NCBI RefSeq assembly: GCF_018139145.2
Contig: NC_059487.1
Span: forward strand, 4,113,792 to 4,177,791
Reading direction: 5' to 3'
Source: Gymnogyps californianus
Taxonomy: Eukaryota > Chordata > Aves > Accipitriformes > Cathartidae
DNA: 64,000 nt
Under the pieces are notes generated by a model. The model was not told the DNA's origin, did not search any database, and was given only the letters and a program-made list of their open reading frames with translations. The position numbers were made by a program, and so were the translations under genes. Shown here piece by piece: positions 47,270 through 59,889 of this stretch (the stretch's first letter is position 1; each line of letters opens with the position of its first letter).

Positions 47270-47815
47270 ATGGAGCAGAAAAGAGTTGATTACATTTGTT
47301 TTATCAGCTGGTATAATAATAGAAAAAAGCTTGTTTCAGAGAGGGGAGAAAAAGGGACGATTTCAGAAAGTTGGCTCTCACTTGCCAGCCGTCCATCACC
47401 GAAACAACAGCTTCAGGAATCAGGAATTATTGATTTTAAGGGGATTAACTCTCAGCTACAGATAGTTCCGTTTCAGGGCATCATTTGTAAGCCGAGCTGT
47501 AGCCATAAACCAGCTGGCACTGGGGGCCTGATCCAAAACTCCCTCAATGATTTGGACAGCAATTTCAGGGACACCTTTGGGTTCATAAGTCCCCACCTTG
47601 AGAGGAGTCTCAGTTTGCAGAGCATCTGGCACCAGGGAGAAGCCCATTTACAGACAATTTCTTCAAGATGGAAGAAAAGTGGTTTCCGAAATGAAGAGCA
47701 GGTTTCTTCCATGAGCTGTGAGAATTGCACCTGGCACACATCAATTCCTGCACAGCCTCTAGTGCCTTTCGAGCTAGCCGAGAAAGTACAAACAGGTAAA
47801 CATAGTCTCTGCTGA
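47270..47815 (+). other. Unrecognised 181-codon open frame (doubtful)
   Basis: An uninterrupted frame from ATG in moderately AT-rich DNA, longer than expected for its base composition but still compatible with chance in 64 kb. The translation has no recognisable domain, signal peptide, membrane segment or low-complexity bias. A plausible splice donor, ACAG/GTAAAC, has its GT at 47796-47797 near the end of the frame. No good acceptor was found at the start. It may be a chance frame or part of a long exon of an unknown transcript. Confidence 0.12.
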
Positions 47816-47819
47816 CACC

Positions 47820-48475
47820 AGACTCTCCCTTCTAATGCTCACCGAGTTAATTAATTTTTGCTCAATTTGATATGACATTCAGATCTGTAATATGTTTATC
47901 CTTCTAATGAGCACTTCTCCCTATTCCTGGCTCCCTCTGAAAGGTTTAACAAATGACAGGGACTTTTTGGGGTGGGTAATGAGTCTTTAATTTTGTACTT
48001 ATTTATTCATTAAGCTTCAGTAGTATCCGGAAAACAACAAATTGAAAGACTGTCTGTGTATTTAGTCTCTGTTCTTTAAAAAAAAAAAAAATAAAAAATC
48101 TTACAGCCACAGGTCTATTATTGCCTTTGCGCAAGTTAGACCTAAGATATCTCAAGGATTACGTCTGTTACTTTGCAACTAAGGCTTATATCTTCATAAT
48201 GAGTCATATTGCTCTGAAAACCTCTGTGGCCTACTCAGTCCTTGGGCTTTCTGTGGGGACTTCAAACAATTATGCCGAGCAGCGCTAGCTCTAAATGTCC
48301 TTGTGCAGACCTGAAATGAAACTCATTTCCTATTTTCAATTGGTCCCTGCACGTTTCTGTTACCAGGAACCCGTGCTACATGCAGAGGTTGGAGAAGGGG
48401 CTGTGTTTCCCACTCAAATCCTACAGAGCTTCCCGTAGTATCAGTGCAGAAATGGATGTGGTTATTGATATCAAG
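47820..48475. other. Non-coding stretch, no gene seen
   Basis: No long open frame. An A-rich run occurs at about 48079-48099. Otherwise unremarkable. Confidence 0.5.
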
Positions 48476-48480
48476 GGGGA

Positions 48481-48635
48481 CTGTGAGATGGAAAAGACAG
48501 AATGATTTAGCAATGGAGGGTGAGACAACAGAAAAAAGGAAGATGGCAAGTGAGAGAGGTGTAAGTCAATGAAAGACACAGGAGAGAAAAGAGGGGAAGA
48601 GCTGGGTAGAAAAGAATAAGGAAATGGAGACTAGA
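48481..48635 (+). repeat. Purine-rich low-complexity region
   Basis: About 155 bases dominated by A and G (GAAAAGACAG, GGAGAGAAAAGAGGGGAAG and similar words) without a fixed repeat unit. Compositional bias only. Confidence 0.45.
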
Positions 48636-49503
48636 GCCAGCCCTCCAAAGCATCTTGCTTTGGTGACCATCAAGACAGGACCTTAGAGAGGATGAACCAC
48701 TGCTAAGATCTAGTTGGACAATTCCTATGAACTGCAGGCAGGCAGCAAAAACTATCCCACAACTATAATTTTAGATCTGGTGATGTTAGCAAAAGTTGAC
48801 AGGCAGCTGGCTACCAGGCAGAGACATTCAGCAAGAAAGCTGACTGGGAAATTATATTTTTTCCCCACAGACAATTTTTCACAAATAATACTGAACTGTC
48901 ACATTTCCTTGGAAAAACTTATTCTGTCCTACATATGGGGAGGACTTAAAGGAGCTCTATTTTATTTTATTAAACTTTTCTGCCCCAGAGCACTAATTCT
49001 GTTTCCACTACCCAAGGTATGCCTTCTGCTCCCAGCTCGGCTGGGTTAGTGTTGCAAAGTGCTCGGAGCAGGGGCACCAAAAGTGACAGACTGAACAAAG
49101 GCCACCAGTGCAAGCTCCCACCCCATCCTCCTGCTCCAGATAAAGTGATAATTGCATTTGCCCAAGCATTATCCAATACTACTTGTGAAGATGTCTCTCC
49201 CGCATATTGCTAATAACACAAGATCGGTAAGGTCCTCTTCCAGGGTGAACACTAACAGTGCGGGAGCTGAGTCGGGGAGCATTGGGGCTGGGCACGTTTT
49301 CGCTTTCTGCTTGGATGATTTTGTTAGGCTTGAGTCTGGACGTGTAGTGACTGAGCATCTTTGTGCACCAGCCCACAGCTCTGCCTCTCACTGAGGCACC
49401 TTGCTCCTGGGTACGAGCACCTGACTCAGCTGTGTGTCTCAGCCCTGCTCTTCACTGTCCCCTCCCTGGTTTTGTTTATTGAGAAGCACCCCTGATTTCT
49501 TAG

Positions 49504-49580
49504 TCTTCTCCTTTCTCTTTCCTTTCCTCCTTTCATTTTACTCCTTTTCTATTTCCCTTACTCTCTTTTCTTTTCTTCTT
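49504..49580 (+). repeat. Pyrimidine-rich (TTTC/TCC) tract
   Basis: Nearly pure T/C sequence of about 77 bases with a few purine interruptions. A second, shorter pyrimidine tract follows at about 49800-49850. Homopurine-homopyrimidine DNA of this type can form triplexes. The overlapping 172-codon frame (49434-49952) is low-complexity Ser/Phe/Leu-rich and is a compositional artefact. Confidence 0.65.
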
Positions 49581-50224
49581 ACTCATTGGCTCCTCTGTTT
49601 CTTGAGTCCTACATCGTACTTGCAAGAGACATTTGCAAGAAGGACCCTGGGAGAGCACCTTCTCCCAAGACTTTTCTACGGCTTCCCAATACACTGGGTC
49701 TTCTCTGGGTCCCAGGAGAAAAGGGCTTGCTGGGGTCCCCCTTCCACACAACCCTCCTGTTGCCATGAATACTGGCAGATAGCAACTTTGGAGTTCCTCC
49801 TACCTCCTTTCACTTCCTTTCTCTCTTTTTTTTTACTCTTGCTCCTCATGTTTTTTCACAGTTGCACACATGGCAGCCAGCAGAAGTGGGAACTGCTGGA
49901 GAGGCAGCAGGAGTGCAAAATGACTGGCGCAGGTGAACAAAGAAGTGAGTAAAGATGAAATTCAAAGATGAGCAGGGCTGAGTCCCCTGGAGACGTCTAG
50001 AAGTCCCAAACCAGCTCTTCAAACTTTACAGTCTGATGTTCTGCACACAGCAAAGGCAAATCAGAGGGCCCCATTTGCTCCCAGCCTCCTTTGTTCTTGC
50101 ATTTCAAAGCACCTTCATTTTCCCAATTTTACTAGGCATTCCCCCACCGTCGTCAGGAGGAGTGGTTTCCTGCCTAATTCTTTCAACGTTATTGTGCTTT
50201 CAACGCTCTGTGTGCATGTGTAAG

Positions 50225-50260
50225 TGTGTGTGCGTGCGTGTGTGTGTGTGTGTGTGTGTG
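50225..50260 (+). repeat. (TG)n microsatellite
   Basis: Eighteen dinucleotide units of TG with two TGCG variants near the left end. Likely polymorphic in length. It produces spurious Cys/Val open frames on the plus strand and Thr/His frames on the minus strand. Confidence 0.92.
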
Positions 50261-50269
50261 CAGGTCTGA

Positions 50270-51630
50270 CCCAAAGGGCTGATGTGTTTTCTGCTTTGTG
50301 CCCATTGAAACGCATGCTTTCCTACTGTGTAGCACAGCTCTTGGGGTGCTCTCAGCTAATCAGCTGATACACACTTCTGATCTTAACCCTATAATTTTAC
50401 CTAGTGGGTGGCTCGGCATGGCTGACCGTAATGGGAAGGAACATAATGTTGTGATTGCTAATTGTTCTAGGGAATGTCGCACTTTACCTTTGGATGTGGG
50501 TCTGTGGGTACATTTTGCTCCCGATTTCTGTGGTGTCGTTCTTAGGGTCCATGACGTTTTTCACTCCCTGTACAGTATTTCCAAAGCAGAGTTGTTTTTG
50601 TTGGCTATTTTTGCTGTTTTATCTGCCGGACAGTATATGTAGCCTTTTTACTTTGGTATACTTATGATCCACTGTATGCTTGGAGATTAACCAAGGACCT
50701 CTCGAGACTTGGAAAAGACTCTGAAAAAAAATGTCTCAAAAGTGGGGGAAGCTGGAGGTTTTCTCTTTGAAATTTCAGAACCCAACATTGAGAAACAAGT
50801 GTGTGTCGCTGGGCTTTTCCAGTACCAGCACCTGCAGCCGTCACAGCCCCAGGAACATCAGCAAAAGACCACCTCAAGTGCTAGTGGGTCATGGTGATCC
50901 ATGGCCCTGGATGGTATTTAGCACTGTCTTTACCACCTTTGTAGCGCCTTATCCTTGTGTCTCACTGCCCTCTTGCTGTTTGAATCTAGCCGGGGACAGC
51001 ACTGCCTGATTTACCATTTGTTCATCAATAACAGATTCCTTTTTAGTTCAAAAGCCTGATTGTTTACCGCAGCATTTGACAATTTCCATCATAATTGGGT
51101 TGCCTAGAAATTGGGCTGTGCATGCACAGCAGGAAGCCAAATGCATCTGCCCTGCTGTTAATACAAGAGCCCACCCACACGGCAGAGAAGAGCCCCGACA
51201 CATGCTCTGATGGGAAATAAATCCAGAAGATTTATCAAGAAGGGTACACAGGGAGAGGGCTAAAGGCAAAGTCACCTGGAAAAGGAGGGGTCTGTGGTTC
51301 TTTTGGCAAAGCGGAGCTGGCAGGTGAACAACAGTCGGTTCAGGGCTGTGTCCGCACATCGCAGCCTCCCTGCAGTCCCCCTCACAGAGCAGCCCCGATC
51401 TGAGCATACGAGCAGTTGTTTACTTGGGAGTTAATCTCAATGCAAAATCCATGATGGCAACTAGGTAGGAAATATTGCCTTTTACACATTGCCCTCAGCC
51501 CAGGCCCTCTAGGCCTTTTACTGGGTAATAACCGGCCACTAACCTCCAGTGATGCCTGTTCGCCGGCTGTCTTAGCCTCTCAGCTGGCGCTGCACTCGCA
51601 CCCTGACTTCATTTTGCTTTTGCATCCTTT
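50270..51630. other. Non-coding stretch, no gene seen
   Basis: Open frames up to 119 codons (51048-51407, minus) without recognisable similarity; no repeats noted. Confidence 0.5.
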
Positions 51631-51636
51631 TGGCAG

Positions 51637-51719
51637 GATGCAGCAGGCCGTGCAATGGGCACAGGCAAAGATGACCTGCCTCCAGCCTCACCGTGAGCCT
51701 CACCACCCCGTCTGGCCAG
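51637..51719 (+). other. Candidate 83-base exon
   Basis: A pyrimidine-rich acceptor (TTTTGCATCCTTTTGGCAG, ending 51636) and a donor CCAG/GTAACC (GT at 51720-51721) bound 83 bases. An ATG lies at the second base of the interval and its frame stays open through the donor. The peptide begins MQQAVQWAQAKM and matches nothing I recognise. It could be a coding exon, a lncRNA exon or chance. Confidence 0.13.
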
Positions 51720-51729
51720 GTAACCGGCT

Positions 51730-53500
51730 TCTTCCTGCAGTCTGGGTCTCTGTGAAAGGTTTCGTGAAGCTGGCAGCAGTGGGCAGGCCAGGTTAGAGGG
51801 TAAAGACACCACCGAGTTTCATGCTGGCCTTTGCTCACATGAGAAAACAAGCAGGAGTTTTCTTGCCCCATGTTATTTCCAGACCATCTTGCACCATCAG
51901 TAACTGGTTCTTTTAGCACAACATGGGAAAACTCCTTCAAACACTGTGTTTAGCTCTTCGACGGCTTTCTCCCTGCTGCCTTCTTGCTGCTTCTACCTGC
52001 TACTCTCCCACGCGTGTGGAGAGCTCCTTCAGGTGATGATGTCCAGGCACTCAAGTTTTCTCCATCATTCCCAAGGGACATGTCTTGGGCTGCATGATTT
52101 GACTTCTAATCAAGCACGGCATGCGTCTGTGTTTTGGTGGCAGCTCCTCCAGCCTTGGCAGCCTCTTTCTGTGCAGAAACTCAGTTCCTTTGGGAGCCAT
52201 TTGGTGAAAAACCCTGCTCTATCTTCCACTCTCAGCCCCCACAACGCAGGACATAGCCTTCCAGTGCATCAGATACCTCCTCCTGTGAGTACCACAGCGC
52301 TGTGTGAGCTGCCTGAGGAAGCATCAGGAAAGCACATCTGCGCTCACCCAGTGTGGCACAAAATAATAAAGGGGGAAAAAAGATGCAGTCTGAATATTAT
52401 GCCTGAATTTTCTATTATTACTATATCACTGTGTCAAAATTGCAAGCAATGTAAGATTTCTCAAGAGGGGCCATCCATAATGCATTGCAGAGCTGTGTGT
52501 AGGTGTTTTATGAAATGTATTTTATTCAAACCAGTATATACAACGCTAACATTATTGAAAGCAATTGAAGTCTTCTCTCCTTAAAATATTCATTATTCAT
52601 GTTATAGTCCTTTAACAAAAACTAAAGCCAAATACATATTCAATTTATTTTTTTTTCCATTCAGACTTACCTGCTATTCATCTCTGGTGTCCAATGGAGA
52701 AGGAATGTCCTCTTATTATTCCTGTATTAGCTTCTGACAGTTCAATTTCTCTGAGTGCTGTGTTTGAGACAACCCTTAACAAATAGCCACATAGGTAATT
52801 GCTCTGATCCAAATTTCTTGCCAAATCTTTTAGATCTGATGTAGATCGCAGGCAGTAGGATGTTGACACATTCCGATTCAGCCCTGGCAGCTGCCTCTGT
52901 GAGGCTTTTTCTTCTGATAAATATTATTAGAATAGCTTTCAACATACGCACAGTTTCATGCTCTCCTTCCAAATAAGACCTTGCAAAGGTATTGTGCCAG
53001 AAATGCTCCACAACCTTGTTTCTGTCTTCATTTTGCATTCACAGAAATTATGAGGGTATCCAGTGGTTTTAAATTGCTATTCCTTTTCAGGTGACTTCTT
53101 GGAAGAGAGAGCATCTCACCAGTTCATATAACGTACTAGCACTCTGAACACTTAATGACTACTCTTCAAAATACATTGTAAGATGACTTCATCTCCCACC
53201 AGTTCAAGGCTATCCTTTACAGCGTGCTTTTCGTGATGAGATTTAAGGGACTCATTTGACAAAGTTCCCTCTTGGAAATCTGTTTCTTGCTTTACCTGAT
53301 TTCTGCCTCTCAAGCATATTTCAGCCCAAAATTCTTCACTAATTATTTCTGTTAAGAGTAGCAGTTTGAGGTGCTTGGCAAGATCAGGAGTCTCCTGGGC
53401 AAAGCACTGTGTATTCAGACAGCAAAAGCTCTCTGCTTTTCACCAGGTTACAGTCTGAAGCAGACAAAGAGATTCGACAGGAGAGAAAGGAAACTTCACA
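51730..53500. other. Non-coding stretch, no gene seen
   Basis: Contains the 212-codon frame 51946-52584 (plus), which shows no domain and is Ser/His/Leu/Cys-rich, as in translated non-coding DNA. No repeat was recognised, apart from a T run at about 52647-52656. Confidence 0.5.
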
Positions 53501-53504
53501 GTTT

Positions 53505-53700
53505 TAGAGAGGGGAAACTGAGGCAGGGAGAGATTAAGGACCGTGGTTCTCAAATCATATTTAGAAGTCTAAGCTGCCTAATTATTTTTTTTTAATGGTG
53601 TCTAAATTATTTTCAGGATCTAGGACTCCGATGGGCCAGTTTTCCCAGGAAGCTTGTAGGAGAGGTGCAGAGTGACACAGCTAGTCCTCAATTTTAATCA
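53505..53700 (-). mobile_element. Possible SINE relic with MIR-like core
   Basis: The plus strand reads AGGGGAAACTGAGGCAGGGAG, then AGATTAAGG, and about 130 bases further GAGTGACACAGCTAGTCC. These words match parts of the reverse-complement MIR core ('ggaaactgaggcacagagaggttaag', 'tcacacagctagt'). The middle does not align, so the element is either badly degraded, interrupted, or two chance matches. Confidence 0.35.
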
Positions 53701-53704
53701 CGGG

Positions 53705-56505
53705 CTCATTAGCCTTGCTGCAGACTGCCATAATTTTGCTTTGTCCCCCCCAGCGGGATTTTGTGTTCCAGAAGATTTTGCCTGTGATGAGTTCCTATTG
53801 ATTTTTCCAGGCTGCCATTAATCTTTCAAGCACTTTTAAAATAAAAAAATCCTCTGGATTATAAACACGTCTGTACCTTTGTACCACTGAAATCCAAGCT
53901 GAAAATGCTCTGTCTCCTACCCGACCCCTCTCCCTCACCTTTACCTTTGCTAGGTGTACTTACATCTATCAAACAAATACAACGAACCCTCTGGCAGCAA
54001 GAGCTTAATAACAGGGTCTCCAAACAGACAGAAAGACAAAAAGAGACACACTCCTGAACTGCCATAGCTCCTGCTAGCCCATCCTTGGGTTTTGCATGGG
54101 ACTGGTGATCCACTGTGCCAAACTGAAAATGTCTTTAGTTCTAATGGTAAATGATAGGGAGCTGGATAAGATGAAGAAAAAACACTTTTCCACTGGGAAC
54201 AGTACTTACATAGATGTAGCATTTACTGTTGGTCTCTGGAGAGAGCAGCTAACGCACACCACAGAGCATGAACGAGGAAGACCTCTCTTTGCTTTCAGAA
54301 AGGCAGTTCCTTTGCACATGCACAGTTGCAGCTAAGATTTGCTCACGAGTCTAAAGCCAGGAACTAGTTTGCCTTTCCTCCCTGTTCAGTCTAAACGTGA
54401 GTAGCAGAAATGTCTGTCTTGAATTGCAATGTAAATATTAAACTTATACATAAAGATCAGTGCTGGTGGGCAAAGCTTTAATGGAATGCAGACTGCATGC
54501 CATGGACTGAGAGCCAAGTGTCCATTGCATTCACACACCAAAATAGTGCCTGTACAACAACAGCGGTTTTCCCTTTCTGGTCTTCTTTCCCCCAGAACGA
54601 TTTAGGGACTTCTCTAGCCCCCTCTTCACTGTCCCTAGCACTGTGAAGCAGCAATGCCACACAAGGCTGACTGGAGCTGTCCCAGCAGTTCTTCTTTCAG
54701 TCTGGCCATGAACCTGCTCTGGGAGGGCCCAAGACCAGATAATGGCCTTTTGGTGTGAGAATTGGAGTTTGTGATAGGAGGAAAATCACCTACTGGTCCA
54801 TTAGCAGCTTCCAAGACTCCAGAGACCTAGAGAAGACTCTACATCAGCAACTCCTGAACGTCACAGGGAGTGGGACAAGTGCTATCCCACCTTTCCCTAA
54901 AGAGAAGGAACAAACAGGCGGCAGCAGAGAAGCCAACCCCAATGCTCATTTTAGGTTTCATTGCTGGAAGTGGCTCTAATTAAAGCCTTGCACTGCAGCA
55001 ACTGTTACTGGGATTGCTAAGGAACAGTATGATATAGAAAAGTCCATTGATGTGATCACGCCACCCCAACTACAAATATCTTAACCGCAAAATGCGTCTT
55101 CTGATGACCCACAGTAGCTTAACAAATTAGCAAAAAAACATATGCTATGTGAGTTGGTTACAAAACTGTTGCAAAATTAAGGCCATCTCACCAAAAGACA
55201 TTTGGCTGCCTCTGCAAAGATAATTCTAGATAAAACTGGAGGATCAGGAGCATTTTTCCCTTGAAACTGGGCAATATAAAGAGCAGCATGAAGGTGCAGC
55301 AGTGTGTTAGCATCCCTGCCTACCATATGAGTCAAGACTACCCTTGTACTGGGTCTTCCCCACCATTTGGCGTACAAGCGTATTAAAGCACATGTAAGTG
55401 TTGCCAAGAATTGTCTAGTACAAGGGAAATGTTAGCAGTTACCTATTTTTGCTGAACTGGCTGCATGTGAACTTCTAAGCACAATCCACTAGCAAAAAGT
55501 AAAATGTTAGCATAGCTAGCCCTTGAGAAAGCTAATACATATAACCGCACATTTGAACAGACAATGGGGGAAGACACCTGACAAGCAGTAGTTGTATTGT
55601 ACAGCCCACAGCGATTTGCTGGGCTGTAGGACAACAGAAGAGAGTCATGAAATTATTATGGTTCCCAGTTGCTGTCAACTTCTATTGTCACTTGAGTGGT
55701 GCTAGGCATTATCAAACATGTCGAGTTACACCTGTTATTATTGTAGGGAAAAAAATGCAATTTTTTGTATAAAAATAACTTATTTATGTGAACATAGTAT
55801 ATTCTATCAATTTTTTCAACTACCAAAAAGCAGCGGGATACATAAAACTGGGTGGAGGTTTTGTTCTTTGTTTTTTTCCCAGAAAGGCTCTGTGATTTTT
55901 GAGTCTGATAACACTTGGGAAAGTCTGTTCAGAGCTACAGTAAGGGCTCATTTGTACAAGGGCAAATGTATCTTCTAAATCTGTCTGTCTGAAAGGAAGT
56001 AAAGCTTTAAAAAACAATTAAGATTTCCTACAAGTGCCTCATTCACAATAGAATTTCATAATATAGTTACATTAAGAGGAAATGAATGCCTCTCGTTTGA
56101 GGCTATTACCACAAATGAATTAAATGAGCAGATACCTTTTGGAGACTGGCTTTAAAATCTGGATTCAGCTCAGAAATGGAGTATTTCCAAAATGCTCCGT
56201 TAGTGCAATGGCATAGGAACAAGATGCGTACTACCCAGGTTCTGGTGCCCAGGTGAGGATGACCTCACTACATATTTAATGAGTATGTGCTGCATACAGC
56301 CTGCACCTCATTACCAGTGGCTTTTGGCAGGATGAAGCCAGTGACTTTATGGCAAAATAAAACAAATGAAAAGATGTTATTTTTGAAATTCATCTGAAAT
56401 AACAAACTTGGAGCAGTCCCAATAGCTCCTATCCTGACCCGACTGAAATCAGCAGAAGATGAGCACTAAGCAGATGTGCTGGCCTGGATGTGCACGACGA
56501 AATCC
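53705..56505. other. Non-coding stretch, no gene seen
   Basis: Open frames up to 90 codons, none recognised. Ordinary unique sequence. Confidence 0.5.
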
Positions 56506-56510
56506 ATTGC

Positions 56511-56550
56511 TCTCTGGCTCTAGTTCTTCATCTCTGGCTCTAGTTCTTCA
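56511..56550 (+). repeat. Perfect 2 x 20-base tandem duplication
   Basis: TCTCTGGCTCTAGTTCTTCA at 56511-56530 is repeated exactly at 56531-56550 with no intervening base. Identity between copies suggests a recent slippage event, or possibly an assembly artefact. Confidence 0.92.
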
Positions 56551-56559
56551 CCAATAAGC

Positions 56560-59500
56560 TCTTCTGAAAAGCAGGTGGGTAAATAGTGTATTGAATCAGG
56601 CTATACCTGATTATCTTGGCTAAATATGTTTACTGAATCACACAACTGGAGTAGTGTTGGTAGTCTAGCTGATATGAATTACTTCATATTTAATAAGAAT
56701 ATTTTGCTTTTCCTCTGAGGATCCCAAAGCTCCATTATTAGGGGATCCTTCTTTTTACTTAATCTCAAATATCAAGCCTGCCTGCTTCTCAGCAAGCCAA
56801 AACCCTATCCAGAGAAAGGTAAGGATCGCTCTCAAATATAAACCAACCCTTTTACTTATGTAGAGACAAACCCTTGGTTAATCCAAATGACTATTCAGGG
56901 ACCCCCCACAAGAGACACTCAAACATCCTCTCAGGATGGTATTGAGTGTATGAGAGCATAGATGTACAAATTAGCATTCTTTAGCTCTATCAACAGTCCA
57001 GGCTGTAGCTGAAATAACTCTTTAAGCTTTTAAACTCATCTTTTGTGCCTTCTGTGCAGCATAACACAGAGCACCTCCAGGTCAGGGGGATCTCCCAGCC
57101 TTTCTGATCTCCCATGTCATCTATCCGTTTCCCACATGAAGACTATCTTTTTCCTTTAGCCTCAGGATGGAGAGAGACTTACAGAGCTAGGCTGTAGTTG
57201 GGGGTGAACTCCTGTGACCCTGGATTTCACTTGGCCACTGGCTTCACCTCACCCTGCAGCCCTGCTTGCGTGCCTAGACCAGGCTGACCAAGCTGTGCTT
57301 GGCATGAGGACAAAGAGAAGTCGTGTGGCTGTGCTCAGAGCTGAGTGAGGGGGAGGCAAGGAGTGGAAAACAGGTAGTGGGATACAAAGGAAACAAGCTC
57401 AGGAACTCACAAATTGCATCAAAGGTCTTGCCCTGTGTTTAGGCTTGTATCCCACACTGACTGCAGGTAGGACGTGGCTTATTTTCTGAGCTAATCCCCT
57501 AGTTTCTAGTATGGGCTCCACTCAAGCCTATTCTCTTTTGCAGCTTTGTGAGCTCTCTGTCTCCTCTCCTGAGTCACTGCAGAGCCAGTGTTGAAGTCAG
57601 TCCCAGAAGGCTGCAACTTGGCTTCTGGAGAGAAGAGCTTCTGCTCTGGAACAGCAACCCACTCTTGTGACACTGGCCAACTTGCTCTTCTCCCTGCCCG
57701 GCCCGACCCAGAGCGCTGCAGGATGGCCAGTCCATATTGCTGCCGTGAAGAGCAGGGACTCTTTTTCTTTTCAGATGAATGAATAAATAAAAATCAGGAA
57801 CAGGAATACGAGCCTTTAGCGATAGCAATGCTGTTGTTTTCCAGCGGGACACTTCCTGCTCTCGGCAAGAGGAGCACGTGCTGTGCACATCAGTACTGCA
57901 ACAGCGAACCCATATTCCCCAAGCTCTCATTCCCATCTGCCCTCCACCCCATCTCAACCTTGCGATGGCACAGCTGGGTGCCCTCTTTTCTGGAAGAAGT
58001 GGACTGAGGGTTTCCTAATTTCTCTCCTTGTGCTGCATGCTAAAGCCTGCTCCAAGTAGCATGGCATTTCTGGTGAGCAAGGCGGACAAAGATGGAACTC
58101 AATTTGTTCAGAAGAACATTTGAGTTTGTAACAGTAGCTAGGTTGTTTTGCAATAAATTCTTTCAGCTTAAAAATTAATACCAAGAATAAATACCTTCTT
58201 ATGCACTTCCCCTAAGTGTTCAACCCATCAACATAAGGATTTATAACCTTCTTAACAATATCCATTGTCCTTGCAGTAACTTCTCATTATAGTGGGCTTC
58301 TGTCTTCGTACCTGAATATTTTTTAAATAGCATTTACTGGGTGTACTGTGATTTCCTGATAAAAGACATTAAGACTGACTCGTGTCACTAATTCTAGAAG
58401 GTGATCACTGTATTTCAGCCACATGCTTTGATATTATCATTAAATGTACAAAAAGGATGCTAATTCCTTAGCTGTGTCTGCTCAACACACACAGGAAAGG
58501 CTTTCAAACAAAGGCCAAATAAATAAGTAAAACACAGGTTGACATGGAGACCGGTTTATTAGCTCCTTGGTAAGTACATCTGTAAATAAATGTGTCTCTT
58601 GTGTTTTCTCAATATTTGAAACAAGATGATACAGAGAAGGGCACACAGCCTTCATCCCTGGGAGGCTTGACTGTTGCATAGTCATAAAATAAATATCTAG
58701 CTGTTGCTTTTCACTTCAACTATCAACTGTGTGGAAAGGTACATAAGGGCCTACAATCAGTTGTTTAATCAGCTTTAAATAATAAAATAAAAAACCCCAC
58801 AGACATTCAGACAACCTACTTGTGCGTAACTGATATGCTTGATTTGTGAGAATTATGGGCAGTAATCATATTATCATTTCCATTAGATTTTTCTCTTCCA
58901 CACTTTTTATAACTCAAGTGATTCATCTGGTAGATGAATATACAGACACAGACAAATACTTCAAAATGGTTTTTTGGAGCTGTTTGTTTAATTTGTCAGA
59001 TAACAAGTTCATCTCACCTAATTTTCCAAGAGCTGAAGTTGTTATTACAAACACAAAGACATAAAGAACATCATGGCCATGGAGTAGATGAGGCAAGAAG
59101 AAAGTAGGCATGGGAAAAGGAGGGTAAGAAACAGCAGTGTATGCAGTACCTGCCGAAGGAAGAGTGCAGCGTGAGAGGAAATAACAAGGAAGATTCACGC
59201 TGAAAGAGAGGATTTAGGCATTTCACAAATGATACTTGCAAATTGAGAAGGATCTGGTGTAGATGAGGTAATGACAGCAGACAAGCGCCTTGCTCAGGAG
59301 TCCAGCTGGTCAGGGGAACACAAAGCTGCCTCAACTGTCAAGACTTGACGGTCACATCATATGTCATTGGAAAGATCAGGTCCCCAGACTGACAACAAAA
59401 CCAGCGCTCTTATTCAGGACCTTTAAAGTTGAAGCTGGTGATGATCCTTTGCACCTCAGAGAGGGATGAAGATCAACAACTGGAAACAAACAGTCACAAC

Positions 59501-59860
59501 ACTTTCATTATCTTTTGTGTGAAAAATTCCTAGAGCATTATTAATTTCTGATGATACTTGCAATCAGTAGAACTCATTCATTTTTTAAGTTTCGTTTATT
59601 TGCAGTGAATGGATCTGTTTCTCAGCTGGGTAGCTGCATTCATTTTGCAATAATGGTGTTTGTTTGACATCTGAGAAATTAACAATGCAAATGTCTCCAT
59701 GTCTTCATAGCACATTTAAAATAAAATATCTTCTCATACTGAATTGATGGCATGACTGTAAAAAGGGCTCCATAATAGTCGAAACATTTTTCAAAACCCA
59801 TTATAATGTTAGGCACTTGGATGTGATGGGATTGTCTCTTGGGGCCCAGCTCTATCCACA
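56560..59860. other. Non-coding stretch, no gene seen
   Basis: Open frames up to 127 codons (57574-57957, minus) in a slightly GC-richer part, unrecognised. No mobile element was identified. Confidence 0.5.
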
Positions 59861-59866
59861 CTGTCC

Positions 59867-59887
59867 AAAAAAAAAAAAAAAAAAAAA
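59867..59887 (+). repeat. Poly(A) run
   Basis: Twenty-one consecutive A. The 200 bases upstream do not resemble a processed transcript or SINE, and no target-site duplication is evident, so it is listed only as a homopolymer. Confidence 0.9.
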
Positions 59888-59889
59888 GC

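Noticed and set aside
49434..49952. 172-codon Ser/Phe/Leu-rich frame as a membrane protein
   Set aside because: The hydrophobic stretch is a direct translation of a pyrimidine-rich low-complexity tract.
51946..52584. 212-codon open frame on the plus strand as a gene
   Set aside because: No domain, signal or splice context was recognised, and composition looks like translated non-coding DNA. A frame of this length is within chance expectation for 64 kb on six frames.
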